DNA of 64,000 nt, from contig NZ_CP061378.1 in the NCBI RefSeq assembly GCF_015624485.1, positions 5,394,001 to 5,458,000 on the forward strand, read 5' to 3'. Positions 1 through 7,969 of this stretch are shown here, one piece after another (within the stretch, counting starts at the first letter, position 1; each line of letters opens with the position of its first letter). The stretch is from Bradyrhizobium genosp. L (GTDB lineage: Bacteria > Pseudomonadota > Alphaproteobacteria > Rhizobiales > Xanthobacteraceae). Under the pieces are notes generated by a model. It saw nothing but the letters and a program-made list of their open reading frames with translations, was not told the DNA's origin and did no database searches. Both the position numbers and the translations under genes were made by a program.

Positions 1-93
1 AGCGAAGTGGGTACCGGTTCGCGTGAAGAAAACGCGTCAAAACAAAAAGCTAGAGCTTCGGTTCTGATTCAATCAGAACCGAAAATGCTCTAG
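1..93. repeat. Intergenic repeat, copy A (box plus hairpin)
   Basis: A conserved box of about 43 bases (agcgaagtgg, then taccggttcgcgtgaagaaa, ending cgtcaaaac) is followed by a hairpin with arms ggttctgat / atcagaacc at about 60-80. The same box recurs at 7799-7843, followed by a hairpin of different sequence. It begins at the window edge, so the element may extend leftwards. It looks like the short palindromic repeats dispersed in Bradyrhizobium genomes. Confidence 0.75.
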
Positions 94-211
94 CGGCTGC
101 GGCGAATAGCCACTGGCATCACAAACGTATCATCCCTCCTCACACCGGCCCCGGAACCAACCGCACGGTTCGCCCGTTGCCTCCGACTTACCTGTGAAGT
201 GGGAGGCCTCG

Positions 212-508
212 ATGCGAGCAGCCAAGATCGTCCTAACCAGCCTTGCCGCCGCGAGCCTGGTCACATCAGCAGCTCTGGCCCAGCAATCCATGTCGGGATT
301 GGTCACCAAAATTGACCGATTGAGCGGAACCGTCACCATCCAGCAGACGCAGACCGGCACGGTTGGCGCCGCGGGCGGCTCGGCTCAGGATTACAAGGTC
401 GCGAAGGGCGTGTCGCTCGAGGAACTCCACGCCGGTGACAAGGTGAAGTTCAGCACCACCGAGAGCGGCGGCAGCACGACGATCGACAAGCTGGACCGGG
501 ACAAGTAG
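212..508 (+). CDS. Small periplasmic CusF-like protein
   Basis: The protein has 98 residues. A Sec signal peptide (hydrophobic segment ending ALAQQ) is followed by a small beta-rich domain with the pattern 'MSGLVTKIDRLSGTVTI ... LHAGDKVKFSTTESGG'. This resembles the CusF/copper-binding OB-fold family (a metal-transfer role is known for that family), but the Met and Trp ligands of true CusF are not evident, so copper binding is not implied. A start six codons upstream is possible; ATG 212 is preferred because gggagg sits 8 bases before it. It is the first gene in the quinoprotein block and convergent with the CxxxCW gene. A periplasmic accessory role is inferred. Confidence 0.6.
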   Translation: MRAAKIVLTSLAAASLVTSAALAQQSMSGLVTKIDRLSGTVTIQQTQTGTVGAAGGSAQDYKVAKGVSLEELHAGDKVKFSTTESGGSTTIDKLDRDK

Positions 509-536
509 GCGTCACCGCGAAGCGAAAGCGCGAACG

Positions 537-1106
537 TTACTTCTCCACGTCCACGCTTTCGCGCGGCTCCGGCTCGGCATGCGCCAGCGGCAAAAGCGCG
601 CGCGCCCAGCCGTCGGTTCCGTCCGGATACCAGGCAACATTGCGATAGCCGTAGGACAGCACGCGCTTGGCGGCGTTCCACGACATCCAGCAATTCTCCT
701 GGCAATAGATCACGAGCAGCGCGCCATTGTTGCCGCCGGAGGCGCGGGCCAGCCCGTGCTTGAGATAGTCTTCGGTCGGGCCCGCAAGCTTGCCGTAGCC
801 GGTGTCGGGCAGCCACGTGCTGCCGGGGATGTCGTCGTGCGGCCGATCGCGCCACACGGTGCCTTCAGGCAGATTCTTAGGCTTCGGTGCGCGCGGCAGC
901 ACATCGATGAAGGCCCCGGATTTCTCGCGCCAGATCGTCTCCGCCTCGTCCGTGGTCAGCACGCGCGCGCCGGCAAGCGTTGCCGGCACCGGCGACCGAT
1001 AATCCTCGGTGCGAAAGTCCGCGGGCTCTGCCGGCTTGTCCTGCGCACGGACAGGCGAGACGGCGATCGCGATCGCCGCCAGCAGGGCCGCGAGCAGCCT
1101 CGTCAT
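537..1106 (-). CDS. PQQ-dependent catabolism-associated CXXCW-motif protein
   Basis: The protein has 189 residues with a signal peptide (cleavage near VRAQ, residue 22). It has a rhodanese-like fold pattern ('GAFIDVLPR ... IPGSTWLPDTGYG') and a C-x3-C-W motif at Cys135/Cys139/Trp140 (CQENCW), where a rhodanese would have its active-site loop. This matches the periplasmic family named for its co-occurrence with PQQ-dependent dehydrogenases (TIGR03865). Its biochemical role is not established; a thiol relay or maturation role for the quinoprotein is plausible. It lies 24 bases downstream of the binding-protein gene at 1131-2012 on the same strand, so the two are probably cotranscribed. Confidence 0.85.
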   Translation of the reverse strand: MTRLLAALLAAIAIAVSPVRAQDKPAEPADFRTEDYRSPVPATLAGARVLTTDEAETIWREKSGAFIDVLPRAPKPKNLPEGTVWRDRPHDDIPGSTWLPDTGYGKLAGPTEDYLKHGLARASGGNNGALLVIYCQENCWMSWNAAKRVLSYGYRNVAWYPDGTDGWARALLPLAHAEPEPRESVDVEK

Positions 1107-1130
1107 CGTGAGTTGGTCATCGCGAATTGG

Positions 1131-2012
1131 TCATGGCGATTTGGTCGCACTCCCCTCGCCGATCGGCTTGTCGTTCTCGTCGAGCAGCGGCACGCCGAAA
1201 TCAAGCAGGATCTTGTTGATCTCGGGCTGGTTCTCCTGGATCAGCCGATTGAGCTGGCGTTTCCAGTTCTGGTCGGCGGCACGCACGCCCATGCCGATGC
1301 GATAGACCAGCTTCGGCCCGGTGGTCTCCTTGACCAGCAGCGTCACATGCAGCGGCGGATTGGCCTTCTTGGCATAGTAGCCCGCCATCGGGCCCCACAG
1401 GATGCCGGCGTCGATCTCGCCCTTGGCGAGATCGTTCATCATCGCCTCGGCCGAGGAATCGTAGCGCGTGTCGATCATCAGCGGATAGGGCTTTGCATTG
1501 GTCATCAGCCCGGCGAGCGCCATGTTGGTCGCCGGCGGCGTTCCCGCGACGATGCCGATATGCTTGCTCTTCAGCCGCTCGTCCTCCAGCGTCGCGACGT
1601 CGTCGAGCCCGCTGCCGGGCTTGGTCACCAGGGCGTAGGCCGTGCGGTAATAGGGGTTGGTGCCCTGCACGAGGTCGTCGCCCTGCGGAAAGCCCATGAT
1701 CACGTCGCAGCGATGCGAGCCGAGCGTCACCCGCACGAAGCCGGTCGCTTGCGGGAAGAACATGTAGTCGATCTTCTTCTGCAGCTTCTCGGCGAACAAC
1801 TCGCCGATCTTGTTCTCGAAACCCTCATGCTTTTCGTTGGAGAACGGCATGTTGCGGGGATCGGCGCAGATGCGCAGCACCTTCGGATCGACCAGCTCGA
1901 TCGAGAGCTCGCCCTGATCATTGACCTGGGCGCGCGCGATATCGCGGCCGACGAGACAGGCGATGAATCCGACAAGCGCGAACAGCACGCCACGGCATCC
2001 GACTATCTTCAT
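1131..2012 (-). CDS. Quinoprotein-associated periplasmic binding protein (XoxJ-like)
   Basis: The protein has 293 residues: a signal peptide, then a family-3-type periplasmic binding fold ('LRICADPRNMPFSNEKHEGFENKIGELFAEKL...') with the second-lobe signature 'KHIGIVAGTPPATNMALAG'. It matches the quinoprotein dehydrogenase-associated substrate-binding family (TIGR03871), to which MxaJ and XoxJ are related. No ABC permease partner is adjacent, as usual for this family. XoxJ/MxaJ proteins are thought to help activate or mature the dehydrogenase rather than import a solute. ATG 2012 was chosen over upstream starts because aggagacc lies just before it and the signal peptide starts there. A second protein of this type is at 12290-13216. 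Confidence 0.85.
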   Translation of the reverse strand: MKIVGCRGVLFALVGFIACLVGRDIARAQVNDQGELSIELVDPKVLRICADPRNMPFSNEKHEGFENKIGELFAEKLQKKIDYMFFPQATGFVRVTLGSHRCDVIMGFPQGDDLVQGTNPYYRTAYALVTKPGSGLDDVATLEDERLKSKHIGIVAGTPPATNMALAGLMTNAKPYPLMIDTRYDSSAEAMMNDLAKGEIDAGILWGPMAGYYAKKANPPLHVTLLVKETTGPKLVYRIGMGVRAADQNWKRQLNRLIQENQPEINKILLDFGVPLLDENDKPIGEGSATKSP

Positions 2013-2179
2013 CACATGGTCTCCTGTTGATCCGTCGGTGCGCCGCCATCCGTCGATTGCCCGCCGCACCATGACGTGCAACAGGAATAACCCTCGCAAC
2101 CGCATCGCGTTGCTTGCTGCACTGCAAACCGGAGACGCGCGCAAGCGACTGCGTGTCCCGGAGAAACTGAGGCGGAAAC

Positions 2180-3106
2180 ATGACTCATGGCATTGCGATC
2201 GTTGCGCTGGTCCTGATGCTCGGGGCACCGAGCATAGCGCGGGCGCAACAACCGGAATTGCCTGTAAGTGAAGTCGCCCCGGGAATCTTCGTGCACACCG
2301 GGGTCACTGCGCTGATGACACGCGACAACGAGGGCGCGATCGCCAATGTCGGATTCGTGGTCGGCGATGATGCCGTCGCCGTGATCGACAGCGGCGGCAG
2401 CGTCCGCGAGGGGCGGCAATTGCTGGCGGCGGTGCGCAGCCATACCGGCAGGCCGATCCGTTACGTCATCAACACCCACGCCCATCCGGACCACAGCTTC
2501 GGCAATGCGGCTTTCGTCCAAGACGGCACAAGTTTCGTCGGCCACAAGAACCTGCCCCGCGCGCTCGCTGCGCGCGGGCAGTTCTATCTCGACGGTTTTC
2601 GCCGCACCATGGGCGACGAGCTGATCGACGAGGTGCGAATCATTCCGCCGACCGTGCTGGTCGAAGACACGCTGCAGCTCGACCTCGGCGGCCGCATTCT
2701 CACGCTGAAGGCGTGGCCGGCGGCGCACAGCGACAACGACCTCACCGTGCTCGATGAACGCACCAAAACCCTGTTCGCCGGCGATCTGGTGTTCCTGAGC
2801 CATATTCCGGTGGTCGACGGCAGCCTGAAGGGCTGGTTGCGCGCCCTGCCCGCGCTTGCCGCGATCCCAGCGGAGCGCGTGGTTCCCGGTCACGGAGCCG
2901 TGAGCGATTGGCCTGCGGCGCTCGCCGACGAACGGCGTTATCTCGAGACGCTGGCCAGGGATGTCCGCGCGCTGGTCGCGAGCGGCAAGCCGATCACGGC
3001 AGCGGCCGAGCATGCCGCCGCCTCCGAGCGGCCGCACTGGCAGCTGTTCGACGATTACAACGCGCGCAACGCAACTGCAGCATTCTCGGAAATTGAATGG
3101 GAGTAA
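2180..3106 (+). CDS. Quinoprotein relay system zinc metallohydrolase
   Basis: The protein has 308 residues with a signal peptide ([20 protein letters not shown]) and a metallo-beta-lactamase fold. The zinc motif HAHPDH is at residues 100-105, with further ligand candidates in 'AAHSDND' and 'VPGHG'. It fits the periplasmic 'quinoprotein relay system zinc metallohydrolase' families defined by co-occurrence with PQQ enzymes and SoxYZ-like carriers; the substrate is unknown. The start is supported by ggcgga 6 bases upstream. It is divergent from the 1131-2012 gene, with about 170 bases between them, and is followed after 43 bases by the SoxYZ-like gene. Confidence 0.85.
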   Translation: MTHGIAIVALVLMLGAPSIARAQQPELPVSEVAPGIFVHTGVTALMTRDNEGAIANVGFVVGDDAVAVIDSGGSVREGRQLLAAVRSHTGRPIRYVINTHAHPDHSFGNAAFVQDGTSFVGHKNLPRALAARGQFYLDGFRRTMGDELIDEVRIIPPTVLVEDTLQLDLGGRILTLKAWPAAHSDNDLTVLDERTKTLFAGDLVFLSHIPVVDGSLKGWLRALPALAAIPAERVVPGHGAVSDWPAALADERRYLETLARDVRALVASGKPITAAAEHAAASERPHWQLFDDYNARNATAAFSEIEWE

Positions 3107-3149
3107 CGTTTCGTCCTATAATGATGCGCGCTGCACAGGATTTGCGACC

Positions 3150-3974
3150 ATGCTTCGACACCGCGTTCGCCTGCTTTGCATTGCCGGCCTCGTCATGAGC
3201 ACGCTGGGCACACATGCCGTGTCGGCCGCGGAGCCCTATGATCCCTGGCCGGGCCTGGTCCAGGACATCTTCAGCAACCGGCCGATGAACGATGGCAGCG
3301 ACGTCATCGGCATCGAGATGCCGGCGCGTGCCGAAGATGCTGCGATCGTCCCGGTGACGCTGCGCACGAAATTGTCGCCGGGCGACAGCCGCCGCGTCAC
3401 CGCGATCACGCTCGTGATCGACGAGAACCCGGCGCCGATGGCCGCGAAATTCACGCTCGGGCCGGACGCCAACGTCACGGAGATCTCGACCCGCGTTCGC
3501 GTCAACAACTACACCAATGTGCATGCGGTCGCCGAGCTCAGCGACGGCAAGCTCTATGTCAGCAAGATCTACGTCAAGGCATCGGGTGGCTGCTCGGCGC
3601 CGGCGGCCAAGAATCTCGAGGAAGCCAAGAACCATCTCGGCCAGATGCGCTACCGGCAATTCGCCAAGCCCGACCAGGGACCGGCGACGAGCACGCGCGA
3701 GGCCCAGATCATGATCGGCCATCCCAACAATTCCGGCCTGCAGATGGACCAGGTCACGCAGCTCTATATCCCGGCCTTCTTCGTCAACGATTTGCATCTC
3801 TGGCAGGACGACAGCCTGGTGCTGGCGATGGAGGGCGGCATCTCGATCTCGGAGGATCCCAACATCCGCTTCACCTATGTCTCCGATGGCGCCAAGCACA
3901 TCCGCGCCGTGGCCAAGGACACCAGCGGCCACGTCTTCGAGCACGAGTGGAAGGTCGACGATCCCGGGACGTGA
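3150..3974 (+). CDS. Quinoprotein-associated SoxYZ-like carrier (fused)
   Basis: The protein has 274 residues with a signal peptide ending near VSAAEPYDPW. A SoxY-like half (about residues 35-150) ends in the swinging-arm region 'KASGGCSAP' with Cys148, and a SoxZ-like half follows ('STREAQIMIGHPNNSGLQ ... FTYVSDGAKHIRAVAKDTSG'). In sulfur oxidation SoxYZ carries thiosulfate-derived sulfur on a Cys thiol. Fused versions next to PQQ enzymes form a separate family of unknown cargo. Here the Cys is internal, not at the C terminus as in SoxY, because the Z domain is fused behind it. ATG 3150 was chosen because the signal peptide begins there. No soxAX, soxB or soxCD is present. Confidence 0.85.
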   Translation: MLRHRVRLLCIAGLVMSTLGTHAVSAAEPYDPWPGLVQDIFSNRPMNDGSDVIGIEMPARAEDAAIVPVTLRTKLSPGDSRRVTAITLVIDENPAPMAAKFTLGPDANVTEISTRVRVNNYTNVHAVAELSDGKLYVSKIYVKASGGCSAPAAKNLEEAKNHLGQMRYRQFAKPDQGPATSTREAQIMIGHPNNSGLQMDQVTQLYIPAFFVNDLHLWQDDSLVLAMEGGISISEDPNIRFTYVSDGAKHIRAVAKDTSGHVFEHEWKVDDPGT

Positions 3975-4034
3975 CCTCGGGACGAGCGCTCGGCCCTGCC
4001 CTTGTGAGAGTGACCTACAGCAGCAACGGAAGTT

Positions 4035-4156
4035 CACCTCTCCCATGGGAGAGGTCGGCGCGCAGCGCCGGGTGAGGGGTTACGGTCCCTCGTTGAAGCT
4101 GCGGCCCCTCACCCGATTTGCTGCGCAAATCGACCTCTCCCCTTCGGGGAGAGGTG
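4035..4156. repeat. Long palindromic intergenic repeat (REP/BIME-like)
   Basis: Outer arms cacctctccc...gggagaggt and acctctccccttcggggagaggtg enclose inner arms 'gggtgaggggt' and 'cccctcaccc', giving a large cruciform-capable element between two convergent genes. A related copy lies at 49131-49290. Elements of this type are common in Bradyrhizobium and can act as terminators or mRNA stabilisers. Confidence 0.8.
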
Positions 4157-4195
4157 AGCCGAAACGTCGGCTGACACGAGAAAGGCCGACATGCG

Positions 4196-4558
4196 CTAGA
4201 AGCACCGCACTTCGGCTTCCGCCTGAGCGCGCCTCAAGTCGTTGAGCGCGTTGGAGGCCTGCTCGGACGAGCGGAACTGGCCGCCGAGATTGCCCTGCAC
4301 CTGCGCCATGCTCAGCACGGTCTCGGCCGTGACATAACGATCATAGGGGATCAGCGAGGCCACCACGTCGATCGAGCAGGAGCACTGCTCGATCGCCTGC
4401 CGGGTCTCGCCATTGGACTTCATGCAGCCGAACACATATTCGGCCCGCGCCGAGGTCGGATAGTCGTTGGCCTCCTGGGCCTGCGCGCCGATGCTGGTCG
4501 CGGCTGATACGGCCAGGGTCGCGGCGACAATCGGTCCCAGCATGCCAGCTCGTGCCAT
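4196..4558 (-). CDS. Small secreted four-cysteine protein, unknown function
   Basis: The protein has 120 residues. A signal peptide (MARAGMLGPIVAATLAVSAA... AQAQ) is followed by a helical domain with cysteines in 'FGCMKSNG', 'EQCSCSID' and the terminal 'VRCF', suggesting two disulfides. I do not recognise the family by name; it looks like a conserved periplasmic helper. Its position between the relay genes and the NMT1-type importer suggests a role in the same locus. ATG 4558 is preceded by a purine-rich gaggaagcagg. It is divergent from the importer operon, with 85 bases between the start codons. Confidence 0.7.
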   Translation of the reverse strand: MARAGMLGPIVAATLAVSAATSIGAQAQEANDYPTSARAEYVFGCMKSNGETRQAIEQCSCSIDVVASLIPYDRYVTAETVLSMAQVQGNLGGQFRSSEQASNALNDLRRAQAEAEVRCF

Positions 4559-4643
4559 GGTCCTGCTTCCTCTTCTCTTGTCGCAGGCTATGCTATGGGT
4601 TCGCGACAGAAAAGAAAACATTCGGGAAGTGGCTCAAGAAACA

Positions 4644-5621
4644 ATGATCGATTGTGTCCGCATCACGCTGGCTGCGGCTCTGGCGCTTATGCAGGTCAGC
4701 ACCTGCTTCGCCGCAGAGACCATCCGCATTGCAGCGCAGAAGACGGGAACGTTGGCCTGGGAACTTGCGGTAATCCGCTCCCATGGCCTGGACCAGAAGG
4801 CCAACCTCTCGATCGATACCGTCGAGCTCGCAAGTCCGGAGGCCGGCAAGATCGCGCTGCGCGCCGGCAACGCCGACGTGATGGTGTCCGACTGGCCGTG
4901 GGTGTCGCGCGAGCGCTCGCTCGGTGCCAAGCTCGTGTTCTATCCCTATTCAAGCGCGCTCGGCGCCGTGATGGTCGCCGCAGCGTCCCCGATGAAGACG
5001 CTTGCCGACCTCAAGGGGCATAAGCTCGCGGTGGCCGGCGGCGCGATCGACAAGAACTGGCTGCTGCTGCAGGCGGCGCTGAAGCAGGACGGCATCGACC
5101 TGAAATCGCAGGCCACCATCGTCTACGGCGCGCCGCCGCTGCTCGCGGCCAAGACGCTCGGTGGCGAGATGGACGCCACCCTCAACTACTGGAATTTCTG
5201 CGCCGCGCTGGAAGCCAAGGGCTTTCGCCGCCTCGCTGGCATGGAAGACGTGCTGCAAAAGCTCGGCAGCAAGGGCCGCATCGCGATGATCGGCTATGTG
5301 TTCGACGAGGCCTGGGCCAACGCCCACAAGGATCTGGTGGGTCGCTTCATCGCCACCACGCGCGAGGCCAAGCAGATCCTCGCGACCTCCGATGCCGAAT
5401 GGGACACCATCGCGCCGCTGACCGGCGCGGTCGACGCGGCCACCCTGCACGCCTACCGAGACCGCTATCGCGAAGGCATTCCGCGCCGTCCGATCGCCGA
5501 CGAGGAGCAGGACGCCCGCGTGCTCTACCGCGTGCTGGCCGAGATCGGCGGCCGCGAGCTGGTCGGCTCGGCCAAGGAGCTCGATCCCGGCACCTTCTAT
5601 CAAGCGATCGCCGGAGATTGA
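4644..5621 (+). CDS. ABC transporter substrate-binding protein (NMT1/THI5-like)
   Basis: The protein has 325 residues: signal peptide MIDCVRITLAAALALMQ..., then the NMT1/SsuA/TauA pattern ('TIRIAAQKTGTLAWELAVIRSHGL', 'IALRAGNADVMVSDWPWVSRE', 'LADLKGHKLAVAGGAIDKNWLLL'). This family binds small organic molecules such as taurine, sulfonates, nitrate or pyrimidine precursors. It is the first gene of a three-gene importer with the permease 1 base downstream. The setting in a PQQ/lanthanide locus makes a metal-chelate, cofactor or alcohol-derived ligand conceivable, but nothing in the sequence fixes the ligand. Confidence 0.8.
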   Translation: MIDCVRITLAAALALMQVSTCFAAETIRIAAQKTGTLAWELAVIRSHGLDQKANLSIDTVELASPEAGKIALRAGNADVMVSDWPWVSRERSLGAKLVFYPYSSALGAVMVAAASPMKTLADLKGHKLAVAGGAIDKNWLLLQAALKQDGIDLKSQATIVYGAPPLLAAKTLGGEMDATLNYWNFCAALEAKGFRRLAGMEDVLQKLGSKGRIAMIGYVFDEAWANAHKDLVGRFIATTREAKQILATSDAEWDTIAPLTGAVDAATLHAYRDRYREGIPRRPIADEEQDARVLYRVLAEIGGRELVGSAKELDPGTFYQAIAGD

Positions 5622-5622
5622 T

Positions 5623-6360
5623 GTGCTGCGTCTGTTGTCCTTTGCGCTGTTCATCGTCACCTGGTGGATTGGTTCGCTCGTGATCGGCGACGCCAAGCTG
5701 CCGGCACCGCCCGCGGTGCTGACCGCGATGATTGCGGAAGCGCGATCCGGCGCGCTGTTCGTCAATCTCGGCGCGACGCTCGCGCGTGTCGCGCTCGCCT
5801 TCACGCTGGCGATGGCGCTGGGGTCGGCGATCGGCTATTGGATGGGCCGCATGCCGCTTGCCAACCGGCTCGGCGATCCCTGGCTGATCCTGCTGCTCAA
5901 CCTGCCGGCGCTGGTCGTGATCGTGCTCGCCTATATCTGGGCCGGGCTGACCGAGGTCGCGGCGATCGCGGCGATCGCCATCAACAAGCTGCCGACCGCC
6001 GTCGTCACCCTGCGCGAAGGCGCGCGCGCGCTCGACCCGGCACTCGACGAGATGGCGACGGCGTTTGCGTTTCCACCCGGGCGCACCTTCCGGCACGTCG
6101 TCCTGCCGCAGCTCGCGCCCTATATCGCGGCCGCGGCGCGGTCGGGGCTGTCGCTGGTCTGGAAGATCGTGCTGGTCGCGGAACTGCTCGGGCGGCCGAA
6201 CGGCGTCGGCTTCGAGATCGGCATCGCCTTTCAGCTGTTCGACATCCCGCTGCTGCTCGCCTACTCGCTGAGCTTTGCCGCGGTCGTGCTCGTGATCGAG
6301 ACCCTGCTGGTGCAGCCGTTCGAAGCCAGGCTATCGCGGTGGCGGCTCCGTGCAGCTTGA
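5623..6360 (+). CDS. ABC transporter permease (SsuC/TauC type)
   Basis: The protein has 245 residues, about six membrane segments and the permease EAA loop region ('LDPALDEMATAFAFPPGRTFRHVVLPQLAPYIAAA'), through which it should contact the ATPase. A GTG start 1 base after the stop of the binding-protein gene is required by the frame; the ATG at 5621 is in another frame. It overlaps the ATPase gene by 11 bases, so the three genes are translationally coupled. Confidence 0.85.
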   Translation: MLRLLSFALFIVTWWIGSLVIGDAKLPAPPAVLTAMIAEARSGALFVNLGATLARVALAFTLAMALGSAIGYWMGRMPLANRLGDPWLILLLNLPALVVIVLAYIWAGLTEVAAIAAIAINKLPTAVVTLREGARALDPALDEMATAFAFPPGRTFRHVVLPQLAPYIAAAARSGLSLVWKIVLVAELLGRPNGVGFEIGIAFQLFDIPLLLAYSLSFAAVVLVIETLLVQPFEARLSRWRLRAA

Positions 6361-7060
6361 GGTCTCAATCACCGGCAAGAGCTTCGAGCGCACTGACGGG
6401 AAACGTCACGACGTGCTCGCCGACGTCACCTTCATGTTGAATGAAGGCGAGATCGGCGTCGTGTTCGGTCCGTCGGGCTGCGGCAAGAGCACCCTGCTCA
6501 AGATCCTCGCCGGGCTCGACAGCAATTATCGGGGCCGCGTCGTGCGCTCCGCCGGCATGCGGCTCGGCATGGTGTTCCAGGAGCCGCGGCTGTTGCCGTG
6601 GCGCTCGGTCGAAGAGAACGTGCGGCTCGCCGCGCCTGATATCGACGAGGCCGGGCTCGCGGCGCTGTTCGAGGTGCTGGAATTGACCGCTCACCGCCGT
6701 CATTTCCCCGGCGAATTGTCGCTCGGCCTCGCCCGCCGCGTCGCGTTCGCCCGCGCCTTCGCCGTCGCGCCGGATTTCCTGATCCTCGATGAACCGTTGG
6801 CGTCGCTCGACAATGCGCTGGCGGGACGGCTGCGCGAGCAGATCGCGACGCTGGTAGCGAGCCGCAAGATGATGACGCTGCTGGTGACGCACGATCTCGA
6901 TGACGCCGTCCGGCTCGGCGACCGCCTGTTCTTCCTGTCGGCGCGGCCGGGACGCATCCTGCACGTCGAGACCATCGCAACGCCACGGGCCATCCGAAGC
7001 GAGCGCGAGATCGGCGAGATCAAGGCGCGGCTTTCGCTATTGGACCTTGCAAATATGTGA
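6350..7060 (+). CDS. ABC transporter ATP-binding protein (SsuB/TauB type)
   Basis: The protein has 236 residues. Walker A is GPSGCGKST, the Q-loop is 'MVFQEPRLLPW', Walker B is 'FLILDEPLASLD' and the H-loop is 'VTHDLDDA'. The signature segment reads 'LSLGLARRVAF', a variant of LSGGQ in which the canonical GGQ is replaced by LGL. Such variants occur in this subfamily but could lower ATPase activity. GTG start inside the permease gene. It energises the importer encoded at 4644-7060. Confidence 0.85.
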   Translation: MQLEVSITGKSFERTDGKRHDVLADVTFMLNEGEIGVVFGPSGCGKSTLLKILAGLDSNYRGRVVRSAGMRLGMVFQEPRLLPWRSVEENVRLAAPDIDEAGLAALFEVLELTAHRRHFPGELSLGLARRVAFARAFAVAPDFLILDEPLASLDNALAGRLREQIATLVASRKMMTLLVTHDLDDAVRLGDRLFFLSARPGRILHVETIATPRAIRSEREIGEIKARLSLLDLANM

Positions 7061-7112
7061 GACGCGGTCATCCTTGGGAAAAACACAAGGAATACAACAA
7101 CGGAGGTTTTCA

Positions 7113-7463
7113 ATGCGGCGTCGGTGGATCGTTGTTGGTGTTTCGTTGCTGGCGCTGCCGGCCGCGCTGGCCCAGACCAAGGGCAAGGGCATCCGCCTGT
7201 GGAATCTGACCAGCGCCACCATTTCGAGCTTCGAGCTGTCGCCGGCCGGCAAGAACGAGTGGGGACCGAACCAGACCTTGAACGACAAGGACAAGGAGGT
7301 CGATCACGACGAGCGCCTGCGCATCACCGGCATCGAGCCCGGCCGCTACGACGCCAAGGTCGGCTACAGCGGTTCAAAGCAATGCGTCGTCCGCGACATC
7401 GAGATCAAGGCCGATGCGGTGTTCTCGGTCGCCGACAAGGACCTCAAGGACTGCAACAAATAG
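7113..7463 (+). CDS. Small secreted protein with acidic loop, unknown function
   Basis: The protein has 116 residues: a signal peptide (MRRRWIVVGVSLLALPAALA), then a compact beta-rich domain with 'GIRLWNLTSATISSFELSPAG', the acidic segment 'NDKDKEVDHDERLRI' (residues 57-71) and two Cys near the C terminus. ggagg lies 6 bases upstream of ATG 7113, supporting this start. The acidic segment is loosely EF-hand-like but lacks the central Gly and the final Glu at position 12. It sits 52 bases after the importer and may be part of that transcript. Function unknown; the acidic loop makes cation binding worth testing. Confidence 0.7.
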   Translation: MRRRWIVVGVSLLALPAALAQTKGKGIRLWNLTSATISSFELSPAGKNEWGPNQTLNDKDKEVDHDERLRITGIEPGRYDAKVGYSGSKQCVVRDIEIKADAVFSVADKDLKDCNK

Positions 7464-7464
7464 C

Positions 7465-7509
7465 GCATGATCCGGAAAAGTGTGAAGCGGTTTTCGGGCA
7501 AGATCATGC
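7465..7509. repeat. Short palindromic repeat (gcatgatc ... gatcatgc)
   Basis: Inverted arms gcatgatc (7465-7472) and gatcatgc (7502-7509) flank 'cggaaaagtgtgaagcgg'. It sits directly after the stop codon at 7463. It is a familiar short intergenic palindrome of Bradyrhizobium-type genomes and may serve as the transcript end. Confidence 0.7.
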
Positions 7510-7536
7510 CCAAGAAAAGCTGAAGCGCGAAGCGCC

Positions 7537-7773
7537 TTAGCCGGCCGGCTTGTCGCCGCCCGTGCTGGCGTGGTCATTGGGGTGCGGATATTCGCAGCGC
7601 CATTTCACTGCGGTCCATTTCGGGTGCTGGCCGATCCATTGCGCGATATAGGGCGGCGCAGCCATTGCGCATTGCTGCGGTGAGCCGTTCCAGTCGAACA
7701 GCAGATGCTGCTCTTCGCAGATGCTGGGCGACAGCACGGCACACACGGTAATGACCAGGTCCATCGGGTTCAT
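7537..7773 (-). CDS. Small conserved hypothetical protein
   Basis: The protein has 78 residues: a short hydrophobic N-terminal segment (MDLVITVCAVLSPSICEEQ), then 'LFDWNGSPQQCAMAAPPYIAQWIGQHPKW ... KWRCEY', with four Cys and four Trp. agagga 6-8 bases upstream supports ATG 7773; ATG 7764 is an alternative. The N terminus could be a signal sequence and the Cys could pair in the periplasm. I do not recognise a functional family. It lies between two repeats and need not belong to the PQQ locus. Confidence 0.6.
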   Translation of the reverse strand: MNPMDLVITVCAVLSPSICEEQHLLFDWNGSPQQCAMAAPPYIAQWIGQHPKWTAVKWRCEYPHPNDHASTGGDKPAG

Positions 7774-7791
7774 GCGTCAGTCCTCTCGAGC

Positions 7792-7885
7792 GTTTTCCAG
7801 CGAAGTGGATACCGGTTCGCGTGAAGAAAACGCGTCAAAACTAGAATCTGGAGCTCCGTTCCGATCCTTTCGGAACGGGGACTCT
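7792..7885. repeat. Intergenic repeat, copy B (box plus hairpin)
   Basis: The box agcgaagtggataccggttc...gcgtcaaaac at 7799-7843 is nearly identical to the one at the left window edge. It is followed by hairpin arms ccgttccgat / ttcggaacgg, which differ in sequence from copy A but keep the fold. Confidence 0.75.
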
Positions 7886-7969
7886 GGAGGTACTCGTCAG
7901 TAGATAACACTGCGAAATACGTAATCAGGCAACCCAGAGTTTCACAGCCTCGTGAGGGCCTGTTCCGGA

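Noticed and set aside
579..2030. Long plus-strand frame over the CxxxCW and binding-protein genes
   Set aside because: Arg/His/Gln-rich composition with no domain, antisense to two well-recognised genes: a high-GC shadow frame.
537..3974. A sulfur-oxidation (sox) operon because of the SoxYZ-like protein
   Set aside because: No soxA, soxX, soxB, soxC or soxD; fused SoxYZ beside a zinc metallohydrolase and CxxxCW protein is the quinoprotein-associated arrangement.
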